DNA of 64,000 nt, from the NCBI RefSeq assembly GCF_000143415.4, contig NW_003314265.1, forward strand, positions 1,508,446-1,572,445, given 5' to 3'. Source of the DNA: Selaginella moellendorffii. Its lineage: Eukaryota > Streptophyta > Lycopodiopsida > Selaginellales > Selaginellaceae. Of this stretch, positions 1-10,464 are shown piece after piece. A program made the position numbers and the translations under genes. Within the stretch, counting starts at the first letter, position 1. Every line of letters starts with the position of its first letter. Below the pieces are notes generated by a model. The model was given only the letters and a program-made list of their open reading frames with translations. It searched no databases and was not told the DNA's origin.

Positions 1-820
1 TGCCTTGACTTCAGGAAGCTTTTCTTCAGCAGCAGTGAGCGCCTTTTGCCTCAGCTTGAGTAATTCCTTCTTCTTCTGGTAGAACACAAGAGCCTTCGCC
101 TTCCTCTTCTCCTCGAGTTCCTGCAAATCCAGTGTTTGAGGAGGGCAGCCGGAGTAAAGAAACGAGGACAACTCACCTTGATCGTCTCATGGTGGTGCCA
201 CCCGACTTCCTTGGACAACTGACCCAGGAGACAGAACTTGTGCCCGGGTTTCAACCGCAAGACCCTGTTTCGATCCGATCGTCAGCCATCCTTGAAAGAA
301 GAAAAAAGTGGAGGCTTACTTGAGAGCGTCTGGAACGACCATCTTCTTGGTCTTGTCATACGGAGGTGGGCATCCTTCGAAGACCTTGAGCCTCTCCAGA
401 GCAGCGGCACCGCGCTTGGTCTTATGTGGGATCATACTGGAAAACATAAAGAAAAGAGTGCTCCAGATCCAAGGCAAAAGAAATCTCTTACCCTCTGATC
501 GTCCTCCAGAGAATGCGGGCAGGAGCACGAAAATGGATCGGCCCCTTGCTGGGCTTCGTGTTCATGCGCTTCCTCAGAAACCTCAGGTACTTCATCTTCT
601 GGCGGACGAGGCCGCCCGAGAGAGCAATCTCCTCGCATCGCGTGATAACCTGGAACACAGTGGAAAGAGATCAATAGCGCATTCTAAGATCGCGAGATTT
701 TTCTACCAGGCGCTGTCCGTTGAGGAGCTCCTTGGCGGCGATCGAGGCCAGCCGGCCAAGCATGTGATGGCGCGCATCGATCACCACCACCCGCGCGCAA
801 GCTCCCGACCCGCTCACCAT
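1..820 (-). CDS. RPL13A: 60S ribosomal protein L13a (uL13), 3' end off window
   Basis: Structural protein of the cytosolic large ribosomal subunit. Five exons read on the minus strand at 707-820, 492-649, 320-436, 177-264 and 1-120; all four introns are 55-57 nt, GT-AG and phase-consistent. The product opens with a short lead and then [20 protein letters not shown], continues through the RNA-binding stretch [20 protein letters not shown], and has the family signature [19 protein letters not shown] followed by [17 protein letters not shown]. About 199 residues are present against roughly 206 usual for the family, so only the last few codons lie beyond the left edge. The start ATG at 818-820 is the first in frame and gives the normal plant N-terminus. 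Confidence 0.96.
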
Positions 821-838
821 CGCGTCGCCGCCTGATCC

Positions 839-872
839 AAAAGCCCTAGGAAAGCCCTAGAGAAGCCCTAAA
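839..872 (-). promoter_or_regulatory. Triple AAGCCCTA motif upstream of RPL13A
   Basis: Three direct copies of AAGCCCTA (841-848, 852-859, 863-870) lie 20-50 nt upstream of the RPL13A start codon. They resemble the telo-box (AAACCCTAA) and site-II type elements known from plant ribosomal-protein promoters, so they probably lie in the promoter or 5' leader. The role is inferred from position and resemblance only. Confidence 0.5.
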
Positions 873-949
873 TCACGGGTTTCTATCGGACGGCTGGAAT
901 TCGTAGCATTTTAGGGCATGATATTTTCTCTAGCAGTTCGGTTCCAATC

Positions 950-3793
950 CATGGCCGCGGCCGCGACCGCGTCGATTCTCATCCGGATTCCAGCCGAGAG
1001 ATTTCCCCGGCGCAGAAGAAATGGAATGGCCAGGCACGGCCCGATCACCAGAGCGCGAGAGACGCTCTTTCGGCGTTCGAGAGAATCCACATTTTGCGTA
1101 CAAATCCACCAGCAAGTTGCCACGAAAGGATTGGACACGTCTCCACTCCTCCTCGCGCTCTCGTGGATTTTCCTCGCGCTTCTCACATCGCCGGATCTGC
1201 GGCGCGCCTTGAGTGCCGTGAGAATCGCCCCAATGCTCGGCCTCCGGCCCTGGTGCTGGTAGCGTGGAGGAAACCAGACAGGTGTTCGAGAGCATGGAGC
1301 GGCGGACAGTGGTGTCGTGGAATTCGATCATCTCAGGCTATGCTCAAGGTGGCCAAGGCGAGATCGCTCTAGAGCTCTACTCGCGAATGGAGAGAGATGG
1401 TTGCGAGGCCGACAGCGTCACGATCTTAGCAGCACTCAAGGCCGTCAAGAACTCAAGCTCGTCCAAGAGAACAAGCTCGTGAGACTCCAGTGACTCGAGA
1501 AGGGCCGGGCGATCCATCGGCGAACCACCAAAGCTGGGAGTGACTCGGGCGGCTTTGTGGCGAATACGCTGGTCGACATGTATTCCCAAGTGTGGGGCTT
1601 GGAAGAAGCTCGCCATGTTTTCGAGAGGATTGCCCGTCCCAGCATCGTCTCGTGGAATTGCATCATTCTCGGACACGCACTGAGCGGAGAAGGAGAGCTG
1701 GCTTTCGAGTTCTACTCGCGCATGCAACACGAAGACTGTGAGCCAGATCGAGTGACTCTTCTCGCAGCGCTCATGGCTTGTTCGTGCTGGGCCGAGAACG
1801 AGGAGGTCGACCTCGTTGGTGGCAAAGTCATGACACGAAGATCTCTTGAGAAAGGCCGGGAAGTTCATACTCTAGCTGCGGCAAACTGGAACCCGATGTC
1901 ATCGTTTTGGCGACGTCGCTGGTCGATATGTATGGGAAGTGTGGGAGCTTAGAGGATGCGCGTCGTGTCTTCGAGGCCGTCCGGCACAAGGATGCCGTTC
2001 TTTGGACGGCTATAATTCTCGGCTATGCTCAAGGTGGAGAAGGTGAGGTCGCGCTTGGACTATACTCGCGAATGCAAGGGATTCTGCCAGATCGTGTTAC
2101 TTTTCTTGCCGCTCTCAAAGCTTGCTCGTGCATCGTGGACGAGGCTAACAACAACATGCTCATCGATTGCCAACCCGCAAAGTTGTGGAGTTTGAAAAGA
2201 GGAAGAGAGATCCACGCGCAGGCCAGAGGTATCAAGCTCGACCAGGCCGCTACAAACACTCTCCTGGACATGTACGTCAGGTGTGGAAGCATGGACGAAG
2301 CTCGACAGGCTTTTGAAGCTATGGAGTTTTGCGACGTTTTCTCGTGGACGTGTCTCGGATATGCTCATACCGGAGAAGGCAACTTGGCCTTGGAGTTGTT
2401 TCAAGGAATGCAAGACGAAGGCTGCGAGCCGGATGCCGTGACTTTCGTCGCTGCTTTCAAGGCCTGCTCGATCTTGGCGGAGAAAGAGGAGGGCGAGCTC
2501 GTTGATGGGACGGTGGTGAAGCTCCAGGCTCTGGAAAGAGGAAGGGCTCTTCACTCTCAATCCGGGAGGAAGAACAAGACGAACATTTTCGTGGCCAACG
2601 CGCTGCTGGACTTGTACGCGAAGTGTGGGAGCATGGTGGAAGCTTGGAAGTCTTTGAGAGCATGGCTACGCACTGGCCGGGGAGTCCGAGCGAGCACTGA
2701 GCCTCTTTGCGAGAATGCAACGAGACAAAGGCGGGTGTGTAACGAACCAAGTGACACTTCTCGCAGCCTTGAAGGCGTGCTCTACTCTGGCAGAGAAGGA
2801 AGAGAGCGGCGCCGTCGATGACCAGTTCGTCAAAGTCGAGAGCTTGGAGAGGGGCCCTCCACTTTCAGGCCGAGAAACTGCACAAGCGGGACACCTTTGT
2901 GGACAACGCGGTGATCGATATGTACGCGAAGTGCGGGAGCTTGGAGGATGCCCGCCGGGTGTTTGAGGCCATGCAGCCGCGAGGCGTGGTGTCCTGGGCG
3001 ACGATCATTCGTGGCTACGCGGACGCCGGGCAGGGAGAGGTCGCCTTGGACCTCTTCTCTCGAATGGAGGGCGAGGAACGTCATGGCTGTGTGGCCGACG
3101 GCCTCACTTACGCGGCGGTTCTCAAGGCCTGCGGTGGCATGGCGGCACTGGAAACTGGAAGAGCGATCCACGAGAAGATCCGTCGCGAAGGATTCGAGAG
3201 CGATGGAATGGTGGCGAACTCGCTGGTGGACTTCTATGGCAAATCCGGCAGCATGGACGAAGATCCCGAGCAAGAGCTTAGTGAGCTGGAGCGCTCTCAT
3301 CGCGGGCTACAGCTTCCAGGGACAAGCGCAGGCTGCGTTTGAGACGTTGGAGGGAATGCTGGAGCAGCGAGTCCGGCCGAGCGATGTCACGTACCTCTCG
3401 CTGCTTGCTGCGTGTAGCCATGCCGGATTGGTCGATCGAGGCAAGGAGTTCTTCGAGGAGATGTGTGCTAAGCACGGGATAGTTCCTGGGATCCAGCACT
3501 ACACTTGCATGGTCGACTTGCTGGGCCGAGCAAACCGGCTGAGCGAGGCTGTGGCGATGGTGGAATCCATGCCTTGTGGAGCCGATGCTGTGATCTGAAT
3601 GGCGCTGCTGGGGGCCGCACACAAGTGGAAGAACGTTGGAGTTGCGAGGCTTGCGTTTGAGGCCGTCATGAAGCTGGCCAGTGGAAACATGGGTGTATTG
3701 TCCTCGGCTTGTGTGCTTATGTCTAACGTCTATGCTGGCGTTGGAATGTGGGAAGAGTATGAAAAGCTCCAGAACAGAACGCTTCGAGGTTGA
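950..3793 (+). pseudogene. Broken PLS-class PPR gene
   Basis: PPR proteins bind organellar RNA, one repeat per base. Here about seven PPR units can be read, but the reading frame changes repeatedly: near 1470, near 1890, near 2650-2720, near 2850 and near 3270. A TGA at 3596-3598 sits where the family has Trp (AVI-stop-MALLGAAHKW). Repeats are clear, for example VVSWNSIISGYAQGG at 1312, LVDMYGKCGSLEDARRVFEA at 1920, IDMYAKCGSLEDARRVFEAM at 2914 and the terminal E-motif HYTCMVDLLGRANRLSEAVA at 3498. The unit before 1261 is inverted (separate entry). Some frame changes might be short introns or assembly errors, but the nonsense codon and inversion argue for a decayed gene. It is a close relative of the intact gene at 7300-10257. 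Confidence 0.85.
1083..1260 (-). other. Inverted PPR segment inside the PPR pseudogene
   Basis: Read on the minus strand from 1260 to 1085, this stretch translates to one PPR unit: RRPSIGAILTALKARRR, then ARKIHESARRSGDVSNPFVA and, after a one-frame slip, LLVDLYAKCG. Plus-strand homology resumes at 1261 with SVEETRQVFESM, which is exactly what should follow KCG in a PPR array. Just left of the segment the plus strand offers ARDALSAFE, a plausible preceding helix. The simplest reading is a local inversion of about 178 bp. Confidence 0.7.
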
Positions 3794-6243
3794 TCTTCAA
3801 CTGATGTATAAAAGTTCTAGTCACTCCAATACGCGTTGTAAATTATTGAATTGATCTATTGCTACTTATTTCGGTCTGGAACAGTGAAGCTTCTTGTGCA
3901 GAGGACTTGTGCCCATGGTTAAACAGTCCAAATCAAGCAAAGGTTTTTTGTGGCATTGAGAAATGGAAATTCTTTAGCCCATCATACGTATTTTTTCCAT
4001 TAGTGATTTTGGTTTGTAGTATATTCTTTTGAATAGCTTTCCATGGAAATTTGCTTGTCTGCTGGTCGTCCTTAATGTCTTGATTTAAAATTCTGAAATT
4101 CAAAATAGTTGCTCCTACCAAAGCTTGTCTGAACTGTTGGCAGCTAATCCTTTTCTAGGTCCCATTTCCATTGATTTTTGCTCGGTGGCCTAAGTACAAA
4201 TGTTTTTAGGAAACAGTTAATAAGAACCCCTTTCGTTGTCCTATCTGGATTGTACTTTAAAGTGAGTGGTAAAAGTTTAAAGAGCAGCAATGTAGAGAGC
4301 TCGTTGGTCGGCTTCCACTTCTCAGTTGGATCCTTGTCAACACTTTACCCAGCTCGTTGGTCGGCCTCCACTTGTCCATGGTTCAGTCGGAATTTTAGGG
4401 TTCCTCGATGTCAAAGATTCTTTTGGCGTTTCTGTCGTGAAGAGCTATCTACTCTCCCAAGTGCATAAGTCAGCTGGAAGTGCAATACAAATACCACTGG
4501 CTGGGGTGGATGCTAGTACTTTGATCTTGTTCCATAAAAACTCTGTGTCTCAATTCTCTCCAAATGCACTATTATGACATGTATGTCCCATCTTCGTTCA
4601 AATTGCCTACCATGCCAGTGTGGTGCATTGACATCAACATGGAGGAAAGTCTTTAGTGTACATGCCAACACACCACACTCCATGCATATGGCAGGCAACA
4701 ACCAGGGTGGCGTAAACACTGGGAAAAACCATGTAATCTTCCCTATAAATGAAAATGTGACATATACCATCTAATAGGATTGGAGTTTAAGCCCGCTGCC
4801 CTTGCACTCCTCCTCCATGAAGGGTTACCTAGTTTAAAATGTATTCTAGGATATTTCTTAATCTAGCAGCTGTGATTTTTTGCCTCCATGCTGGCTTCAT
4901 AGTATTGAAACAAACATTAAACACTAGTTACAAATGGAATCTTTTAAGAACTAAAGAAAGAAAGCACCATTCCTTCTCATCTTTTATAAGAAGGTGGATA
5001 GATAACTCAAACATCATTAAGTTTCTTATAGACCATAAATATTCTTGTGATTCATTACCCGAATTTTTATGATACAAGATAAGGTCATAACTTGGTAAAA
5101 AAAGAAAGCACCATACCTTCTCATCTTCTATAAGAAGTTGGATAACTCAAATACCATTAAGTTTCTTATCGACCACAAATATTCTTGTAATACATAACTA
5201 GTATTTTTTATGATGCAAGATAAGGTCAGAACTTGGTAAAAGAAAGAAAGCACCATGTAACTCACTTGTCTAACTTGTCACATTGAAACCATTGAACAAT
5301 CCTCTAAAGAGTTTCCACTGTTACTATTACAGCCTTAAATTCAACTCCAAAATTAAAGGTAACAAGACTAGACTGAATGAATGCCAAGCTTGGTATTTTA
5401 GTGATGCAAAAGAGTAAAGAGTGGTTGTTGCCATATTTTTTAGGTGATTAAAATGGTGTGAAAACCACTATGATCAAGTTTGGCCTTTGGAACCTGAGGA
5501 TATTGATATCTACACATGTTTGATCAGTAATCCATAAGAGTTCTGTGGCTTTTCTTTAGCTAAAAGAGCATGTTGTGGCTGTAAGTGATGGCTTATGACT
5601 AATGATTACTTGAAAATAGTTGATTGTAATTCACTGCTTAGCTAACTTTTTGGTTTGTTTAAACAAACCTATAATACAAAAACTAAATAACATTTACATA
5701 AAAAAGCAAACCAAGCATTGATGCAATGCTAATAAATTAACTAAAATTCATGATCTTATATATTTTAATATGGATGTGTGAAAGTATACAAATATGGACT
5801 GATTTTAATACAAACCAATTATTTTTATATATAAACTAAGTTTTTGGGCTAATTGAATATGTCTTCCATACACTCATATTAAGGGGTAGCTCTAATTGTG
5901 TATGAGGAGTTATTGGATTTGTGTTTTTGGTTTTAATAGAGGGGAAAATATTGATAGAGGTAGGTTTTTTTTAAAAAAAATAAAAATAAAAAATGTTTAA
6001 GGATTTTTTAGTGTATGATTGTATTGGGATATAGCATGTAAAACTTTCCAATCCAAATTGATACTTGGTCAACATTCGTATTCCATTCCTTAAAGGAATT
6101 AGCAACACTATGGTGGTTGTCAGGAAAAGCTTTACCATGTCATCCTGGAGGTGCAAAGTGCTCCTTTTATGCTCAGCCTGTGAAAACCAAGTGGAAGAAG
6201 TGACATAGAATGAGTGTGGAGGAAGAAAAAAGGTGAAAAGCCT
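3794..6243. other. AT-rich spacer without a recognisable gene
   Basis: No coding pattern or splice-linked exons could be supported. The stretch is AT-rich. It contains a duplicated 24-base phrase at 4299-4322 and 4350-4373 (around CTCGTTGGTCGGC) and the tandem repeat listed separately at 4953-5256. Remnants of transposable elements are likely but no terminal repeats or domains were recognised. Confidence 0.6.
4953..5256. repeat. Tandem repeat, about 143-bp unit, two copies plus start of a third
   Basis: The marker AAAGCACCAT occurs at 4961, 5105 and 5247. The intervening text is nearly the same in both units: CCTTCTCATCTT, TATAAGAAG, CATTAAGTTTCTTAT, CACAAATATTCTTG and AAGATAAGGTCA. The period is 142-144 bp. 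The third copy stops shortly after the marker. Confidence 0.85.
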
Positions 6244-6600
6244 CTACCTGGATTGAAGGAGCTCTTGCATGAGGCTACCATCAACCCCTAGCAGCTTGAG
6301 AGCTTTGCATCCTCTCTGTTGCAGAGCGTCTATTGTCGCGTAAGTCATTGCGTCAGAGCTGAGCAGCTTGAAGAGCTGCAGGGCATTTTCCAGCCTGTTT
6401 TCTTTCGAGTCTAGTGACGAGGTCCAGAGGTGGTCACACTCCAGGACTGGAGCAGCGGGAGAAATCCACACTCGTGGATCTCCTGGCCAGTGTCCTTCTT
6501 GGCAAGCTTGGTACACACTTTGAGAATGGCCATGAAGCTTCTATCATCTGGAGAGAAGCCCTGAGCTTCCATGGGCCAGAAAATTTCCATAGCCACCTCT
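6244..6600 (-). pseudogene. Inverted PPR gene fragment joined to unknown coding-like sequence
   Basis: On the minus strand 6600-6440 encodes MEAQGFSPDDRSFMAILKVC and CTKLAKKDTGQEIH. The nucleotides match about 8050-8170 of the intact PPR gene almost base for base (only a handful of differences over about 110 bp by eye), in opposite orientation. The match stops after the GQEIH codons. The frame then runs on as unrelated sequence to a TAG near 6240 (DALQQRGCKALKLLGVDG), which I do not recognise. The piece is a recent partial copy, not a functional gene. Confidence 0.75.
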
Positions 6601-6789
6601 TAGTCTTGTACTTCGGTAGCATATAACTTATCAGCATGTTCTAGTGTTAGTGATTAGGCTTTATCTATTCAAGGTTTGATGATTTTAATTTTCCAAGCAA
6701 ACAATAGAAGATTATTTGCATTTTTCATTTTCCCAAAAATTAATTTGATAAAATTTATTTTCTCTCCACTCAGAAAATGCGGTGACAGT

Positions 6790-6905
6790 GCTATTCCTGT
6801 TATGGGTGGTATCTCTCGCCGCCATGGAAACACTTGCCAGGCATCGTCCGTGGAGCCACAGGTACATATCAATAGTGAGGTTCGGAGATCTAGTGGCCTG
6901 AGCAT
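6790..6905 (-). pseudogene. Second decayed PPR fragment, inverted
   Basis: The minus strand here reads NLTIDMY, then a short deletion, then TMAARD-like sequence. The DNA aligns with 9345-9430 of the intact PPR gene (shared runs include CTGTGGCTCCA, GACGATGCC and ATGGCGGCGAGAGA), with several small deletions. It is older and more degraded than the fragment at 6440-6600. Confidence 0.65.
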
Positions 6906-7032
6906 CATGGATAGGCAGCCTCCTTCTCGCGTCCAAGTGCAGCAACTGGAGAATGAGATCCCTGGCTTCATCGCTCACGTTCGTCCAATCGGGCAAGCTT
7001 ATGGGCAAATCCTCCCAGTGACTCAACCTCAT
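6905..7032 (-). pseudogene. Protein-kinase-like C-lobe fragment
   Basis: Immediately upstream of the PPR fragment, in one open minus-strand frame, lies WEDLPISLPDW followed by SDEARDLILQLLHLDARRRL. This pattern (SxEARDLIxxLLxxDxxxR) is typical of the end of a Ser/Thr protein kinase domain, subdomain XI. No other kinase part is visible nearby, so this is a stranded fragment. The kinase call rests on this one motif. Confidence 0.45.
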
Positions 7033-7299
7033 TCCCTCGATCTCACTCCTTTAACCCGGACAAGATCTCAATGCGTTTCTGGGAGTGGAAAGACGAAGAT
7101 TGACTCGAACAGAATCAATGGGAACTTTAAACACTGACTTCGAAAAGAATTCCAATGAAAACTCCACCCTGGCCTGTATAGAAAGAAAACAGAAAGAGAC
7201 ATCAAATCAAAGAGAACGCTGGGAACTTATTGAAACATTTGGGTTCTCTGTGAATGCAAGATTTCTCTTTTACTTAATACCTTTCAAACCCTCGAGGTA

Positions 7300-10257
7300 A
7301 TGCGGAAGATCGTCTCGGATCGCTGGAGAGCAGCAGCAAAGCGCGTGAGTGTTTCTCCATCCTTTCCACCCTTCTACCCATCACAGTGACAGTTCTCTAG
7401 GGAAGACGAGGCAGCGCTTCAAAGTCCCGGTATCTTTGTCACGGTCTCGGCGCTCAAGGCGTGCAGCAGTACCCGAGACCTCGAGGCCGGGAAGCTCATT
7501 CACGCCGCTTCCATCCGAGATGGCAGCCACACGGACGTCTTCGTGGCCAGCACCGCCATCAGCATGTTCTCGCGATGCGGGAGCCTTCCCGAGGCTCGCC
7601 TCGTCTTCAACTCCATTCTCGACTGCTGCTACGCCACTGCTGTCCCCTGGAACGCCCTCATGCTCGGCTACACGGACAGCGGCCAGGGAGAGCTCGCCCT
7701 CGAGCTCTTCTCGAAGATGGAGTCCGAATACAGCCTGCCACCTGATCCGGGAACCTTTGTGGCCGCTCTCAAAGCTTGCACCAGCGTCGCGGCTAAGGAA
7801 GACGAGCAGCCTATACTCAAGGTCGTGGTGAAGTTCAGGAGCCTCGAACGGGGCATGGAAATCCACTCCCGAGCCGTGACTTCCGGCTGTGAGTTCCTTG
7901 GCTTCGTCATGAACAGTCTCGTCGACATGTACTCCAAGTGTGGCAGCCTGCTCGATGCTCGGATGGTCTTCGACAGGATGGCTTGGCGGACTGTCGTGTC
8001 GTGGAACTCGTTGATTCTCGGCTACGCAGAGAGAGGCGCGGAAGAGTTGGCTGTGGAACTTTTCTGGTCCATGGAAGCTCAGGGCTTCTCTCCGGATGAT
8101 AGAAGCTTCATGGCCGTTCTCAAAGCATGTACCAAGCTTGCCGAGAAGGACACTGGCCAGGAGATCCACAGCAGGCTCGTCAAAGTGAAGTGTCTTGGCT
8201 GCGGCATGGCCTTGCACTTGAAAGCTACACGGAGTGGCTTCGACGGTAACTTGTTCGTTGCCAGCTCCTTGGTCGACATGTACTCCAAGTGTGGCAGCAT
8301 GCTGGACGCTCGGAGAGTCTTCGATGCTTTCGCGCAGCACGATGTAGTGTTGTGGACAGCCCTCATGCTCGGCTACGTTGAAAACGGTGACGAGAGGCTG
8401 GCTCTGGAAATCTTCGACTACTTGCAAGGCCAGGAGGCCTACTCCATCGCCAACTCCCTCACCTTCGTGGCTGCTCTCAAGGCCTGCATTGGTCTTGCGT
8501 CGAGGGAACCGGATCAAGAACTTGATGGAAGGATTGTGAAGCTGGAATCGCTGTCCAGGGGCAAACGCATCCACTCACAAGCTGTAAGCTGCCGCTGCGA
8601 CTCGGATATCATGGTGGCCAACACGCTGGTGGACATGTACGCCAAGTGTGGTAGCTTGGTCGATGCCAGGAGGGTCTTCGACTGCATGCCTTGTAGAACC
8701 GTGGTGTCCTGGAACGTCTTGTTGCTCGGCTACGCAGAGAATAACGAGGGAGAGCTTGGTCTTGACTTGTTCTCTCGGATGATGGCTGGTAGTGACGATA
8801 GAATAGCACCGGATTCTCGATCTTTTGTCGCAGCTCTCAAGGCCTGCACTCTCGTCGCGGTGAAAGAGGAAGGCCAGAAAGTCGACGGGAAGCTCGTCAA
8901 AGTGAAGGCGATGGAAGCAGGAATGGCGATCCACTCGCAGGCCAGTCTTGACACGGACGTGTTCGTAGCCAGCACGCTCGTTGACATGTACGCCAAGTGT
9001 GGAAGCTTGCTGGACTCGCGCAGGGCCTTCGATAAAATCCCAGCTCAAGCCCGGGACGTGGTTCTCTGGACGTCGCTTATCCTCGGCTACTCAGAGAATG
9101 ACGAGCCTCAGCTGACACTGGAACTCTTCTCGCAGATGCGGCACTTCCAAATCCTCCCAAACGCCCGGACTTTCATGGCTGCTCTCAAGGCGTGCACAAA
9201 GTTGGCGGCGTTGGAACAAGGCAGTGAAGTCAAGATCGATGCTGGAAAGGTGGCCGTGGTGAAGCTGAAAGCTCTAGAGATTGGCCATGACATCCACGCT
9301 CAGGCCACTAGATCTATGAGTGAATCGGAGCTCTTCGTCTTCAACCTCACGATCGATATGTACTCCAACTGTGGCTCCATGGACGATGCCCGGCGAGTGT
9401 TTGACACCATGGCGGCGAGAGACATGGTTTCCTGGACCACCCTGATACTCGGCTACACCGAGAACTCACAGCCGCAGCTAAGCCTCGAGCTCTTCTCGTC
9501 TCTCAAGCTGCAAGCGAACGAATGGTTCCCAAATGCTCGAGCGTACGTGACTGCTCTCAAATCCTGTAGCTCCGTGCTGGATGTGGAGCTTGGCCGACAG
9601 ATCCACGGCGAGCTCTCCAGGTTCGGCCTTGAAAGCGATCCAGTGGCAACGAATTCCCTCGTCGATCTCTACGGAAAGGCTGGAAGGATTCTCAATGCCC
9701 AGCTCTTGTTTGACGTTTCTTCTTCCAGCAGCATCATCACCTGGAATGCCCTCGTCACCGGCTATGGCAGGCAAGGGGATGTGGAACGCGTCTTGGATCT
9801 CTACCAAAGAATGACCAGCAGCGAGGGCCCCAACCCGGATGGAATCACCATGGTTTGTGTTCTTGCAGCTTGCAGCCACGGCGGCAATGTGTCCCTGGGC
9901 AAGAAATATTTCCAGGCGATGCTGGATTCGCCTGTGACCCCATCCATCGAGCACTACCACTGCATGATCGATCTCCTTGGCCGGGCCAACGAGCTGGCCG
10001 CCGCATTGGAGATGATCACCTCGATGCCCTTCCGGCCAAGCGCAATTACCTGGATGACCGTGCTGGGTGCCTGCCAGAAGTGGTCCAATGCCCCCGTGGG
10101 CCGCCTAGCGCTGGATGCGCTGCTGGGGATGGAGGACATCGGCGACAAGGAGGAGACGGCGCTGCTGCTGATGATCAACATCTACGCCGCGGCTGGAATG
10201 CGCGAGGAGCTGAGGGAGCTGGAGGAGATCCGCGGCCGGAGGAAACAAGGATCCTAA
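7300..10257 (+). CDS. PLS-class PPR protein with E motif (organellar RNA binding)
   Basis: Predicted organellar RNA-binding protein of about 969 residues. Exon 1 (7300-7344) encodes a basic start, MRKIVSDRWRAAAKR; a 48-nt GT-AG intron (7345-7392) leads to exon 2 (7393-10257). Without that join the frame is open only from 7390. Seven or more PPR units follow, each with blocks such as LVDMYSKCGSLLDARMVFD and VVSWNSLILGYAE. The C-terminus has the E motif (HYHCMIDLLGRANELAAALE, then AITWMTVLGACQKW) and ends in RRKQGS without a DYW deaminase domain, placing it in the E subclass. Five inner repeats have a 16-21 residue insert between LxA and LExGxxIH; the first and last repeats do not. Expected role: site recognition in plastid or mitochondrial RNA editing or processing. 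The start is less certain than the body. Confidence 0.88.
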
Positions 10258-10362
10258 AAAAGCGGTAATCCCGAAGTTCATAAGCAAACATTTGTTTTAA
10301 ATTCCTGGCATATTCTACGTGATTAATTATTAAGTAGTTCAAATTTTCTAATTACATGTTCA

Positions 10363-10435
10363 TCCGTTGTAGTCTAGCCGGTCAGGATATTCGGCTCTCA
10401 CCCGAAAGACCCGGGTTCAATTCCCGGCAACGGAA
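10363..10435 (+). tRNA. tRNA-Glu (CTC)
   Basis: The cloverleaf is complete: acceptor stem TCCGTTG pairs with CAACGGA, the D-arm contains the A-box-like TAGCCGGTCAGGATA, the anticodon stem-loop is TTCGG-CTCTCAC-CCGAA with anticodon CTC, and the T-arm is ACCCGGGTTCAATTCCCGG (B box GGTTCAATTCC). No intron. A Pol III T-run is not seen close downstream. It ends 30 bp from the stop codon of the converging minus-strand gene. Confidence 0.97.
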
Positions 10436-10464
10436 TTAACAATAGGTGGGTGCAACAGCTAAAT

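Noticed and set aside
3596-3598. TGA in the PPR frame as a possible selenocysteine or edited codon
   Set aside because: The position is Trp in the family, no SECIS context is expected in plants, and known organellar-type C-to-U editing cannot change TGA to TGG. A nonsense mutation is simpler.
7381-8574. Long open frame of 397 codons on the minus strand opposite the intact PPR gene
   Set aside because: It mirrors the sense repeats; its apparent periodicity is imposed by the PPR code on the other strand, and it matches no family.
8845-8930. The fourth PPR insert as a true intron (it begins GT and ends AG)
   Set aside because: Homologous inserts at the other four repeats lack GT at the same place and are all multiples of three, so translation is the more likely state; RNA data could overturn this.
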